DNA of 64,000 bases from Bipolaris cookei (Eukaryota; Ascomycota; Dothideomycetes; Pleosporales; Pleosporaceae). The notes under the pieces were generated by a model. It was given only the letters and a program-made list of their open reading frames with translations. It had not been told where the DNA came from and did no database searches. Position 1 is the stretch's first letter; every line of letters starts with the position of its first letter. Positions 1 to 12,452 of this stretch are shown here, one piece after another. Position numbers and translations under genes: made by a program. The stretch is from contig NRSV01000001.1 in the NCBI GenBank assembly GCA_002286855.1, positions 434,001 to 498,000 on the forward strand, in the 5' to 3' direction.

Positions 1-3000
1 AATAGAGCCGCCTCAGGTAATCGATCTAGCGCTGCGCATTCGCCTGTTGGTATTGCAGCGGCCTCTAGACAAGTTTTGCGGGTTTCACCTCGCATACGTA
101 TATGTCGACGTGGACAGAATCTAGAGCGAAACGAATTCGAGCGCGTCTCTCAAATACCTTCATCACAATCTCCTTCTACACAAGAACCTATACAGGTGCA
201 TAGTCAGGAAACAGATCTCGATAGTTCACAGCTCATTTCTGCAAGGTCACAACCATACTCCTCCGGCATCGTTCCCGACTCGCAGAATTCTACCGGTGAA
301 GCCGGCTTTATACCCATTACACAACAAACAGAAGACACTAACCAGCAGAGTACTAGTTCTAGCAGGGTGCTGGAAGGAGAGGAAAATCTCGCAAACGACT
401 CGGTACGATCGCAATGCCACATGCACAAAGCGGATTGTTTTGCTTTGCTAACGATATTCACAGGGCCTTCTTGAAAGTGTCCAAGGAGCGGTGTTGCAGG
501 TCATCCCACCCACGAGATCAATTTCAGAAACTACAGCAGACACAACAGTTATATATTCACAGAGTCAGCATCAAAGATTTGTAGCTCCTGGTGCGCTTGA
601 ACTTGTGCAAAGCCTATCACAGGCTGGACAAGTGAGAACTCGAGACCACGGGAAATCTAAAACTGTCCAAGAGACACATACCGGTGCTTCGCTTTCTACT
701 GGAAAGAACACATCAAGTACTGGTGTACGACAGCAACTTCAGCAATACATTTCTCAGACACAGACATTAACGGAGGCTGCGGATAACGGTCGACTGGAAT
801 TTGTCAATATAGAAGAGATTCCTGTATCACCAAGGAACTTGTCTACATTTCTCTATGACAGCCAGAAGCCTCAGGCTGGCAGACGTGAGGCAAACAGCGA
901 TCCTCTACCAATTGCTACTGGTGACTCTGGTGAGGTTACGCAACCTGACGTAGTCCAGCAACTCGGTGGTCGCGATAGTAGCCAGCCAAGCCTAGCCGAG
1001 CATCCAGTTGGAGACGACGGCCAGTCTCCATTCCACTCCCGATATCCAATCTTTGATTTCGCGCAACAAGCACGTTCGCCAAAGCTAGCTTCTGAGCAAG
1101 ATTATCGCATTGCTAGGTGTAGTTCGCACCAACCTGCAGGTGTTAGTGCGGCGCTAGAAGCCCAAAACAGCCAAGCGCTGCTCATTGGACCAGGTGCTCC
1201 AAACAAGACCACCTCAGATCCGTCTTACAACCCGTCACACGAACTAGTAGCATTGCCGTTGAACAGTCAGCTCTGCGACAACAGTTTGTCTAAACAATTA
1301 GTGACATCGAGATCTGTCCGCAGACTGTCGCTTGCATCGGAAGAAGATCCAGGACCAAGTTGTTCTTTAGAGGCGCGCGAGCAGAACGCGCAAGCCGTAT
1401 CTTTAGAAGCTATCCTAAGTACACAGGAGGACACTGCTGACAATATCCGAATCACGATAGAGAAGGATTCCGCCAAGGGTAGAGCGAACTCAAAATCACG
1501 CCACGACTCTTCACAGGAATCACCAGAGCCACCATCTCAGTCCTTGGATCACAGTTCATCTCTGGTCCCACATCCACCAAGCTACTTGTTGAGAACGCAA
1601 GAGTCACACATTCCCCCACGACCCTACATCCCGGTTCCAACATCGTCTGCATCCAGCATGGCGGGTGAAAGTACTGCGGACATTATCAAGCGACAGATGG
1701 AAGAGGCCTTAGATAAGCAAAGGGCCGAGAATCCTTTCATCCCAAGAAAACGAGCCAATAGATCATCTACTGAGGCATCTATCTCAATAGCTGAGGTTTC
1801 AACTACTCCACCTACGGCTAGCAGATTGCTAAGGACAGCTGAACAGGAAGGCACACGATCTCCCTCGGCTGTACCAGACTGCTCGCCAGCCATGCAGGTA
1901 CCCACCTCTTTAAGGACGGTTGTATATGCTCATAGTGTACCCCAAGCGGCGTCCCCGCAGGATGAGACCATGGCCTCAACATCGGGTGCTCATTCAGAAA
2001 CCGCTGATACTGATGCCGAAGCTGTAGCAGCCACCGAGTCCGCAGCACCAGATGCACACCCGCCTGCTGGCTTCGAAGAGATGGACATCAGTGATGTAGA
2101 TGATGAGGACAGTGAGAGCCTCTTGAACGACGATCTGCAGCTTGCAGAGCAAGAGTTCATTGTACCCTTGTTTATCCAAGGACGACAAAGTGACATGTAC
2201 TCTCAGCATATTGCGCTCAAGAAGGACACTTTGGAAAAATTTCTCAAGGACCCCCATAGCGTAGAGCCAATCTCGCAAGTGGAAGATATTTTGACATACC
2301 TCCGCGTAATAGAAACACACATCGACTTGGTCTTTGCCGAAGCTGAGTCTGGGTTCTTCAACGATGAAATGTCAATGACGCAAGCTGCACATGCTGCCCA
2401 ATTTGGTATGGAGAACTCGACGAAATTCAGGTTTTTGCATGAGCTGTTCCACCATTTACGGGATTTCGATATCCAAAAACACGTCGTGTTGGTCACTGAG
2501 AAGGACGATGACGCACTCTTTCACATTCTTGAGACCTTTTGTAAGGCCAAGAACATCAATTACAATATGCCCACCAGAGGCCACGGGACGGATCCAACAG
2601 AGGTGAAGGGAGGGTTGCAAGTCACTATCATCCCGAGCAATGCATCTCCCGTGATGCGCCCTGCTGATCTCATCATCTGTCTCGATGGCTTCCAAGATGC
2701 GACACAGATTCGCAAGAAGAATTGGGCCAGGTCTCTTGAACGCGAGGTTGTACCGGTAATTCATCTCGTCATTCCTAGGACTGTTGGACACATTGAGCGC
2801 TACATCGCGCCGAGTCTGGGCCCAGTAGAGCGTATGCATACTATTTTGGCAAGTCTAGCGCACGTTCGCCCAGACATTGGAAAAGCTATTGATGAGGACA
2901 CACCACGGGACATTGTTTGTGCATCCTTGGTTGCTGAATGGCTCACGGACACAACAGAGGGTGCAGAGCAAAGCTGGCCGATACCATCTATTGGTAGTAT

Positions 3001-4058
3001 CAAGGATGTCATCGAGTACCAGACGCGACTATCACAACCCTTGGCGAACTCTCCGGTGCCTGAACGTATCAAGCGGCCTTTGTTGGTAAGTATTGTTACC
3101 AGAGATGATTAGACCAGCATAATTAACATGTGCATAGGACAAAGAAGAGCTTGATCCTTCGAAGCGGATGCGGTTCACTCCTCAGCCACAACAACCACTT
3201 CAAGGCTCTGGTTCAGATCAGAACAATGAGACCACACATACCAGCGATTCCATGCCTAACACTATAGCATATGAACCAAATCTGCAGAAACGTCTAGCTG
3301 AACTGGAGGAAATGTACCATACTGAGCGTGAAGCGCGCAGAGCAGAGGAGAAACGTTTCCGCGAACATGAGGAAATGTGGGACAAGCAACAGACAATCCA
3401 CGAGAACCTGGCACGCGAACATCGCCTTTTGCTAGGCAAGGAGCAATCAGCAGAGAAGAAGCTTGAAACCCTACAAAACAGCAACACTACACTCACCGAA
3501 CGTCTTACCACCCGCACCTCTGAGCTGCGCAAGCTAGAGAAACAACTTGAAGAATTACGTGCAACACACCTCCTCTCTCCAGACGCCCAAATCGTCGAAA
3601 TAACCAAACTCCGCAAAGACCTCGCCACGGCCCACCAAGAAAAAGAAAAAGCCATCAAAAACGCCGCTACAACTGACAACATGCTCGAATACATGCGCAC
3701 CGCATACCAAGACGCGCAAAAAGCAGCCGCAACAGCAAACTCGCGCATCGCCGACCTCGAAGCCCAAGTTGCAAAACTCACCTACGCCGCCTCCGGTCAA
3801 GCCGTCAAGTTGAAAGCCATGCATCTTGACCGCAACTACGAGGCCCAAGACCGTAATATCAAGACGCTGAAAGCGGAGTTGGGAATCGTTATGAAGGCCC
3901 TTCAGAATAAAGATGAGGAGATTACGAGATTGAAGAGCATGGGGAGACTGGGCGTGGGGAGGAGAGGGACAAGTGCGACGCCTCAGCCGAAGATACGGTC
4001 TAGAGCCGGGAGTCCGAGTATGGCGGGGGGTAGGTTGTCGAGTTTGAGGAATGGGTGA
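1..4058 (+). CDS. HDA1 histone deacetylase complex subunit 2/3-like protein, 5' truncated by the window
   Basis: Exons <1..402, 464..3085 and 3138..4058. The frame is open to base 1, so the start lies outside. Introns 403-463 (GTACGA, GCTAAC branch, CACAG) and 3086-3137 (GTAAGT, ATAG) both join in phase 0. The first ~700 codons are low-complexity, rich in Ser, Gln and Thr. A conserved globular part (about 2110-3085) follows an acidic patch, EEMDISDVDDEDSE. It matches the fungal family of class II HDA complex subunits 2 and 3, a SNF2-like helicase-related fold without catalytic motifs (for example LRDFDIQKHVVLVTEKDDD and RPADLIICLDGF). The last exon is almost entirely heptad coiled coil rich in Glu, Lys and Arg, as expected of Hda2/Hda3. 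Role, by family knowledge: scaffold that activates the Hda1 deacetylase on H3/H2B in the nucleus. The family call is firm; Hda2 versus Hda3 cannot be decided. Confidence 0.85.
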
Positions 4059-4547
4059 TGGGTTTGTGGGTAGACATGTTTTTTGGGGTTGAGTGGAGTG
4101 GTTGATCTGGTGGGATTATAGAGGAAAGGAAGGACTTGGAGATTATGACATGTATATGCTGGGCCTAGAAAATTATTATTTCTTCTTGTGGTTGAGTAAT
4201 GCTTGCTTTGCTCTGAGGTATCTGGTGTTGATGAATGTGGATAGCTACTGTGACTTGTACATCTCATCCATGTAAGGTAACGACAGGCTCAATTCACAAG
4301 ACGAGCACTCACGAGACAAGCACACACAAGCACGGAACAATGCGAATCAAAAATGCATCAAACACAATTTGAGTTGATTTGGCTGAGCACAAGGCACATC
4401 ACAGCCACATATATCATAATTCATTCAATAGCACTCTAAAGTACTACGAGAGGGAGAGACCAAGGTCGATCTAACAAAAAGATGCACAACAACACAGACA
4501 ACAATTTGGTACCAAAACTAATCCATCGCTAACCAACTCTTTCCTCT
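4059..4547. other. Convergent 3' intergenic region between the HDA subunit and the ENA ATPase
   Basis: The two genes converge here, so this stretch should hold both 3' UTRs and polyadenylation sites. It is AT-rich with CACA/ACAA runs near 4300-4500. No convincing coding frame is seen. Confidence 0.6.
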
Positions 4548-7500
4548 TTACTTCTCCCTCATAACAGGTGCCGCACCATTAACCCCAGCCCTAGCCTCGG
4601 CATCCTCACGACTAATGACGCGGTGAGCACCAGACCAGATACCAAAGCTGCGCTTGATGGCCTTCCAGGACTCAATGGCTGACACGTAAATGACGACGCA
4701 ACCAAAGGAAATACCCCACTCCCAGGTGATGGAGGCGTGCTTGAAGACCTTCTTGTTGATAACGGGGAGGTAGACAATAGGGAAGACGACGACAAGGCCG
4801 GCCATGACGGCGAAGAAGAGGAAGCGGTTGCGCCAGAGGGTGGGGAAGACTGAGAGACCCTTTGGAGCCCCGTGCGAGGAGTTGGGGTACATGTTGAAGA
4901 GAGAGCGAGCGAAATGCTTGACTTCCCATGCGGTGACGAGCAGGAGTAAAGTGATGGTTGCGTAAGTGGTTGCACGAGCGCGGAATGCGACTTCGCAGGT
5001 GTCGTTGTAGCCTTCGTTGCAGCCGGAGCCGAGGTCGCCACCCCCGGGGCCAACGTAGGCGACAATGGCGAAGGAGAAGAGACATAGGGCGCCCATGAAG
5101 AAGCCGTAGATGAACTTGTCGGTGATGAGCTCGGCAGAGAAGACACCCTTCTTGTTGTCGTGGGGTGGGCGGAACATGCTGTCTTCTTGTGACTCTTCAA
5201 GACCAAGACCGATAGCGAGGAAAGACGAGGTGATGAGGTTGACCCAAAGAATCTCAATGGGGGAGAGCGGGAAGACGGAGTGGTTGTCCCGATCCTTGAA
5301 TGCGAGACCAATGAGGAGAAGGATGACCTGGGCAATGTTCGAGATGAGGAGATGCATGAGGAACTTCTGAATGTTGTCGAATAGACGTCGACCTTCTTCA
5401 ACAGCCTTGACAATGGAAGCGAAGTTATCGTCGGTGAGGACCATCTCAGCGGCATCCTTGGCGACGTCGGAACCAGTACCCATAGCCATGCCGACATTGG
5501 CTTGCTTGAGGGCTGGCGAATCGTTGACACCGTCACCAGTCATGACACAGAAGCGACCCCTACGGTGGAGGGCCTGAACCATCTTGACCTTGGTTGTTGG
5601 GCTACACCTGGCAATGACAAGAGGAAGCGTCTCCATGGCATCAACCTCTGCATCAGTCATCCTATCGAAGTCCTTGGCGACCATGATGGCTGAGTCAGGC
5701 GTAAACTCGTCGATGATTTCCACATCCTTGGCAATGGCTTTGGCAGTACCGGGGTGGTCACCAGTAAGCATGTGAACAGTGATACCGGCAATCTTGCATT
5801 CGCGAACAGCACCCTTGGTCTCTAGACGAGGTGGGTCGTAGATGGCAACGAGACCGAGGTAGTTGAGCTTTGATTCGATGACGTCACGTTCAGAGATATT
5901 GGCATTGGGTTGGAGAGGCTTGTGGGCAATACAGAGGACACGCAGACCTTGGTTAGCCATGTTCTCAGCGGCTTCGAGGATGTCAGTCTTTTCTTGTTCG
6001 GAAACATCAAGGGCAGGCATCATGAATTCAGTTGCACCCTTGGTGTAGACGTCCATGTGGCCAGTGTGGTTGTCCTTGTAGATGACACTCATCTTCTTAA
6101 CCTTGGAGTCAAAGGAGAACTCGGTAGCAAGATGGATGTTGGAAGTGGCGAGGACTTGTTCTTTGCCCATGTTGAAGCGGGAAGCAAGGATGTGGAGAGC
6201 CACTTCAGTGGGCTCACCATGCGCTGCCCAGATTCCCTCCGACACACCCTGCATGATGGCAGTAGGTGGGCGGGATATAGTGTCAATGGTAGATGCGTCG
6301 GTGTCGCGTTCATCTCCGCTCGTGGCATGGTCAAAAGCAGCTACCTTCTTGTCACTTGAAGGTTCAATGCGTATCTCAGACGGTGGGATGACTTTTGAGT
6401 TGTTGCACAGAGAGATGGTGCGCAAGAAGCGGTTGAGGTAGGCGTCTGGTCTGAAGTCATCAATATTGATGGCCTGGTTGTTCAGAGCGACGTTACCGCT
6501 AGTAGGGTTGTGAGGATCAGTGATTCCATCAATAGTGAATGTTCCGGAACCACGGACAAGAGCCGTCTTGGCGACCATGCGGCCTTGGGTAAGAGTACCA
6601 GTCTTGTCGGAGCAAATGTTGGTCACACCTCCGACAGCTTCAATGGCGGACTGGACTCGAGTGATGACGTTGGCTTTTGCCATGGCCTTGCCACCAACAG
6701 CGATGGTGATGGTAAGGACTGCAATGAGCGATTCTGGGATGACGGCGACGGCAACACAAATACCATAGATGAGGACCTCACTATTAACATCCCATTTGCT
6801 TGCAGAGAAGACAATGATGGCAAGAAGGATGGCGAGGCCGAATAGTAGAAGAGCAAACTTGCTCAGCGTGATCTGGAGGGGGGTTCCAACAAGACCGAGA
6901 ATGGTCTTGCCACCATTGATGAATCGCCTAAGGATGCGGACCATGAGGCTTGAAGACTCAGGGGCGGCATCCTTCTTCTGGCGAAGCATAGTGGCAATCT
7001 TTCCGACCTCAGTGTTCATGCCGGTAGCGACGACGATGCCGTGACAGCGTCCAGAGGTAACCTCACTGCCCGAGAAGGCGAGGTTGGTTCGGTCACCAGT
7101 GGCGAGGTCATCGTCGTCGAAGACTTTGAGTGGAGTCTTCTCAACGGGCGCGGATTCTCCAGTGAGGAATGCTTCGTTGGTGTATGCGTTGACACCGTCG
7201 ATGAGGCGGATATCGGCGGGGACAATGCTACCGACGGACAGTTGTACAATGTCACCGGGGACAAGGTCCATTGCCTTGACTTTGATATCGGCAGTACCGT
7301 TGCGGGTGACGGTGGCTTCTGGGGCAGTGAGCTTCTTGAGGGACTCGATGGTCTTCTCAGCTCGGTAGTCCTGCCAGAAGCCGACAATAATGTTGAGGAG
7401 GATGACTGCAGTGATGACGCCGCCTTCGATAAAGTCACTAATGCCAAAGCTTATGGCCATGACAATAATGAGAACGAAGGTAAGGCTGTTTGAGATTTGC

Positions 7501-7864
7501 CTTAGCAGAATTTTCCACATGGAAAGCCCTTCAGCTCCCTTAACCTTGTTAGGGCCATAGAGCTGGAGGCGAGATTCCGCTTCAGCGTGAGAGAGTCCAT
7601 GGCTAGGATGGTGGTTAGCAGCACTTCTTGGCAGAGGCGATAGATATGAGAGGCCTACTGGACGTCCACTCGCAGTTGCTCTGCAACCTCTTCGGAGGAG
7701 AGGGTGTGCGGAGCGTGGAGTGCGGGCGCAGTGTTGCCATCGCTAGGGTGTGGCTGGTGTGGCCTTTGGGGTGGTGCAGCATGCGGTTTCTTTAAACCAC
7801 ATATAGGGGGTTCATCGACGTTGGGAGAAGTCTCCTCGACGTTAGGCAGCACAGTTTCACCCAT
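4548..7864 (-). CDS. ENA1: ENA-type P-type ATPase (Na+/K+/Li+ efflux pump, subtype IID)
   Basis: Complement of 7659..7864 and 4548..7602, intron 7603-7658 (GTAGGC, GCTAAC, CCTAG); 1086 aa. The join restores the usual ENA N terminus (LSSEEVAEQL, then HGLSHAEAESRLQLYGPNKV). P-type ATPase signatures are complete: LTGES near residue 216, the phosphorylated Asp in CSDKTGTLTQ near residue 401, MLTGDHPGTAKAIA, and MTGDGVNDSPALKQANVGMA in the hinge. About ten membrane segments are visible, including VILLNIIVGFW and CVAVAVIPESLIAVLT. The subtype rests on the long segment after NLITSSFLAIGLGLEESQED, typical of fungal ENA pumps and not of SERCA. Known role: ATP-driven export of sodium (and potassium or lithium) across the plasma membrane at high salt or alkaline pH. 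Odd: a Pro/His-rich N-terminal extension of ~50 residues; the start is the only in-frame ATG there. Confidence 0.93.
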
Positions 7865-9360
7865 TCAAGTATATTTGGTAACACTGGTAGCGTGTTGGTG
7901 GTGGAGAGACCATCTGGAGAGCCATGGCGGGGGCATAGTTATAGGTGGCTTTGCCCTCGTCGCTTGCCCTCCAGGCGATGGCGGGGTTGACGACGCTAGG
8001 CGGGCAGCGTGAGTCCTTCCAAGCGTGGGGATGTCTTGGAAGAGCTCATTGACGGCGCCTCATTATTCGATGCATGGGGAGACGCCGCAGCACATGGTGC
8101 GTTAGCGGGGATGATTACAATGACAAGCGCAGTCAGGTGATGCGTCGGCAAGGCAAACGAAGTCACTGGTTTGGCTGCGCAGGTTATGTGCAGGTTACAA
8201 GTGGCATCTCGCAACGAGGCGGGCCAGGCGTGATTGCTCGACGACAAACGATAGAGGCTTGGCTAGCGGAGTCCAAGAAATTCCGTCGCCGATTTCCGGA
8301 TGCAATCCAGCAGATGGGTGGCTGTCAGCGGCGATGCCACGATGCCCAGACTTCTAGGCTGTTGGCATCGAAACATCCGTGTGTACCAAACAAGCTGGCC
8401 TGCAGCTTGTTGTTCGCGCGAAGATACCGATCCCGTCCATTGTCGTTGAGTCCTACATGTGCATGCGAACCGGTTGAGTGCTGCAATGACGTTGCACAAG
8501 CACTTCGCCCGTCCGTCTGTCTGTCGACGCTGCGAGCAGCTTGTACGCCTACATGGTGCGAGGGTAAGCAAGCAATATATTCATTTCCGCCGTACACAGT
8601 ACTACTTGCTGACTGCCACATGCTCGCCACACACCAACAGGCTTGTCAGATGGCTAAGGCGGGGAATGGCGAATCAAGCGTGCGGCAAGCCGTCGCAGCC
8701 AGAAATAGACCCGCAGCGTATTCTTCCTGCTCCACGGTGATAGCGCACCGCCGCCGAGGATGCAACTGCAACCGCTGGGAACTCATCGCGCGGCCGGATA
8801 CGTCGAGGACAAGTGACCGATGAATGCGGGGAGAGTGGTGTCATGCTCAGCTGTTGAGCCAAGCAAAAGCATTGGCAGCATCGAGACAGGAAGGTGGACG
8901 CGCCAGAGGCTCGCATCGGCCGGGAAACATCTTGCGGCTCTGCAAAGGTCGGAACGTTGTTGCAAGGTTTGGAGCTTGGAGCCGCTGAGGGATAGGGCTA
9001 CACCATGCTCCCGGTCACGTGCGTGGCGATGCGGCGCCCCAGGCCCTGTGCGGATCCAACACCTGGCGGGTGGGGGGTCGCCGTTGTCGCTCTGCCTCCC
9101 ATCTCCCCGCACATTCTTAAACACACTTGTGGGCTCCAACGTCCACTGTGAACCATCGCACTCCCTCGGACGGCTTCGACGACACGGTCATGTAAACGCA
9201 AAGAGGAAAAAAAATCAATCGCTTTTAATTGCAGCACAAGTATCAGAGCACGCCAAAACAAGCCCACCACATACTGCCCATCATGTGCACCCCATCCGTG
9301 TGGATCACGGTAAAAGTCACTTAAAACGCCCTTTGTAAAGATGCTCAGCCTCGCGCCTCC
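7865..9360. other. Upstream region of the ENA ATPase, no gene recognised
   Basis: About 1.5 kb between the ENA start and the stop of the small spliced gene. Long open frames occur on the plus strand (for example 8074-8823), but their composition is not protein-like and no splice-supported gene was found. It probably holds the ENA promoter and the 3' UTR of the small gene. Confidence 0.5.
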
Positions 9361-9711
9361 TCAAATCGTTCGTAACGACTCGGCCTCTGACATGCTCGAA
9401 CTCGACGAACGCCTGGGTGCAAGCTGGCAGTCGGCCTCGGCGAGCGCGGCCTGCATTGAGAAGCCAAAGGTCGCGGCCAGGTACTGCGCATAACGCATGC
9501 GGTACGCCTGTGCCGGATCTTGTCGGGGCTTGTGCAGCTCCTTCTTCTCTAATGAGATACCTGCTGGACAGATTAGACTGAGGCTTTAGTACGATTGATC
9601 AAATATACCCGATGCGGGATGGAGAACTATTGAGGGCGTCGTTGTAGGTGACAAGGTAGGTGAAGATGAAGCGGATGAAGAAGCTGATGAGTTGAAAGGA
9701 AGAGCAGGCAT
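9361..9711 (-). CDS. Small spliced protein of unknown function, 100 aa
   Basis: Complement of 9609..9711 and 9361..9560, with one 48-bp intron at 9561-9608 that has textbook signals (GTATAT donor, CGTACTAAAG branch point, CAGCAG acceptor). The join gives 100 residues. The first third is Ser/Thr/Pro-rich (MPALPFNSSASSSASS). The second exon looks like real protein: a basic stretch KKELHKPRQDP, then a likely amphipathic helix, AYRMRYAQYLAATFGFSMQA, and a Ser-rich acidic tail ending SEAESLRTI. No signal peptide or membrane segment is seen. I do not recognise the family. The intron signals and the change from noise to protein-like composition at the splice are the reasons to call it. The start is the ATG just after an Ile codon run; an upstream in-frame ATG at 9873 looks like UTR. 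Confidence 0.6.
9561..9608 (-). other. Intron of the small 100-aa gene
   Basis: 48 bp with donor GTATAT, branch TACTAAAG and acceptor CAG. It is listed because it decides the reading of a gene that is otherwise hidden: the unspliced frame stops within the intron at its TAA. Confidence 0.6.
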
Positions 9712-12452
9712 GATGATGATTATAATGATGTGCGGTGCTAAATTTGATAGACGATGGTTGTGTGGAGGGTGCCAAGTGCTTGTAGTATGCAGCGGCCGAT
9801 TTGGGAACAATAGTCGAGGCGAATTGGGAGGTTTGTATGAGGATAGTTCTCTGGCGTCGATCCCGTCTTGCAATGAGTTTAGAGTAAACTCTAGATTGGT
9901 GCTAGGCTTGCTGATGTTTTGCTGCTTCGAGAGAGTGAGGGCAGCACATGTCGGCTTTATACGCTGCGCACGTCAGCATTGCCCGAGGGAGGATCGAATG
10001 ACCTTGGGGCCCGTTACGATCGGGCACACTCACCGCACAATCAGAAACAAGACAGCTCGCACCGTCACGACAAGTTCCACACATGAGATGCACCGATGCA
10101 TGCACCACCACCAGCCCCGGGCCAATGCATCGCCCTCGAGGGGGAGCAGATTGTTTCCTAGTACAGAAACGTGGTACAAGCCGGATAGGCCAGCCAGCCA
10201 TGCGCCATTTTTTTTCCATGTTACCCCTGGCCCATCGGATAGCCGTAGCGCTTCCCCAGGTTTTTTTTCCCTTCACAATTTCTACTTGCCCGTTTGAGCG
10301 GTGTGGTCGGGCATGAGCGCCAGGCTATTTTGAGCAGTGTGCATCCGTGTCATACATGTCCCTTGCTTGTAGCATATGCCTCTTGCCCGCCAGCCCTGCC
10401 TTTTGAAAAGTTGCGTTGCGCCGAGGAGCACAAGAGGAGTTCGTGACGCACATGGTTTGATCCAGGCACGTATAGTGGCATCCCATGACGAGCTAAGCCG
10501 GTGGTATTGCATACGCCAGCTGCGGAGCACTCGCCATGTCCCGCAAAGACAGGCAAGACGGCTGTTGAAAAGTTCCCAGATGACACACACGCCAATATCC
10601 GCTACTCGTCATTCGCCATTCGGGCTCAAAATGAACAATGGACCAACTACCCTTGTTTATAGTGGACCGTCCGTGCATCGTGTAAGACACGGGTTACCTA
10701 CGCCACAAGTGAGCGCTCTGTGATCACGCATCCGCCATCAAGCATCGTAGTGGTTGCCCTCGCCAACTCATGTTACAGCTGCAATCTTTGCTGGCGAGCT
10801 AAGACACCAGCTACCTCTCTGTCAACAACCACGTTGTTGGCAAAGGCCCTTTGAATCGTCTAGGAGCGCGTCAACGACTTGCGCGTACTACTATGGGGCC
10901 TTATGCAAGAAGAACGGGGAGACCTTTTCTAGACTTGCCATAATCTGCAGCTAGAACGTCAGCTTCTGACCACTGAACCGCAAGAAGCCGCAGCCAAGAG
11001 GACTTTTGCCGCAAAGTTGTTTATGCTGCTTGTCTTTTGCTACTTTTACTCTGCTCTACGATGTACCATGGACAAGATGGAAGATCCAGACCCTTGCTGT
11101 CGCGTGCTATGATGCCATTTCCGCAAACTATGGCAACCCAGAAGCCCCGTCTGACGTACGACAAACCAGTCTAGCCCGGCAAAGAAACGTCACGATGTCT
11201 GTTTGCCAGCGAATTCCAAACACGTTCCGTGCGCATTACGCCTCATGTCATGAGGACCGCGACGATCGATGATTGAGTGGAGGGGGCTATACGCTAAGCG
11301 AGACCAAACAGTGCGGGGCCGATTGGTGAAATCGGATGGCTCGGCTGAAACCCGTCATAGCATGTCAACACCAACATTGGCATGCATCTTGTTATCAGTA
11401 GTCTGGCCATTCATCGTGGACTCTCCCTACAGCCTTGATTGCATCCCTGAGGGGCAGCTGGACCTATCATCCTCAGCACCGGAGTTCGACCCAATGCGTC
11501 CGGTGAGCTCGTTGCATCGCGGCACTTTCTCAAACAACACCCACATTCACCACCCAGGCCATGTGGAGCCTGTCGATCCGGTCCAGTCTACTCTAAAGCA
11601 ACGTCACTTATTGACCCTTTTCACAATGGATACGACATTTGTGGTTCGGAACATGTGGATTGCTATATCATTTATCCCTCACCGCTATACCGCAACTTTA
11701 TCTCTTGGTCATGCAGTAGCTTGGGCCCGCACATTTGTCTTCTTCGAATTGTTGAAATTACATGGACATGCAAGTGTACCTGAAAACGAGCAAGGTATGG
11801 CTCCTGCTAATTTGCCGCGCTTTGCTATGGTCTAGCCCTAGCTTGACGTCTTGTCTTGCGCAGATCAACAAACAACAGGACCAAAAAGATATTCTTGTTT
11901 CTGGTTTTCTTCTACCAAGGACTTTACTATGACACCCCTCGTCTACCCCCCTGCAATGCTCCATCCAGTATCGCGCGAGGCATTTACTAGACGACTAAGT
12001 CTTGCCATCTACGCCTACAACAGTAGGTACCTGAGAATAATGAAACGGGAAATACACCACACAGCACAGCCTCAACTCCAAAAAGCCCGCACGCCATTTC
12101 TATTCTGTCTATGATGCTACCACACGACCTGAGCGATTTTATGTTGGAAAATTCTCGCAATCAATCTAATCGTATGCCGTGATTGCTACGTTTGTAGCTA
12201 TGTGAATACACCTTCCCATAATACAAAAGTGGATGTCCTCTTACGCGCTGATGGCTGCAACGAGAGCTGTCGGACAAATGGCCACTAGAAGAAATGCCGC
12301 TCCCACTAGATGCCATACACCTGCGAGCGGAGCATGATCAAGTCCGACGCGAGAGGGATTTGCCCAACTCAGCTCAGCTCTACCACCGGAACCCCCGCTC
12401 AGCATCGTGACGCCAAGGAGGCTAGTACTTATCTATGAATTCTCCCTTAGGC
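9712..12452. other. Long intergenic region, no gene recognised
   Basis: About 2.7 kb upstream of the small gene and downstream of the RING gene. Short poly-T tracts occur at 10210-10218 and 10261-10268. A 188-codon open frame at 11269-11835 has unlikely composition and no partner exons. Nothing can be supported here. Confidence 0.5.

Noticed and set aside
4559..5536. 325-codon minus-strand frame inside the ENA gene
   Set aside because: Ser/Pro-rich shadow of the P-type ATPase coding frame; no independent motifs.
8074..8823. 249-codon plus-strand open frame
   Set aside because: Composition is random-like (many Arg, Cys and His), no splice partners, no motifs; overlapping frames on the other strand are just as long.
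11269..11835. 188-codon plus-strand open frame
   Set aside because: Begins with a Met right after another frame's stop, has no domain pattern or partner exons, and is probably chance in GC-balanced spacer DNA.
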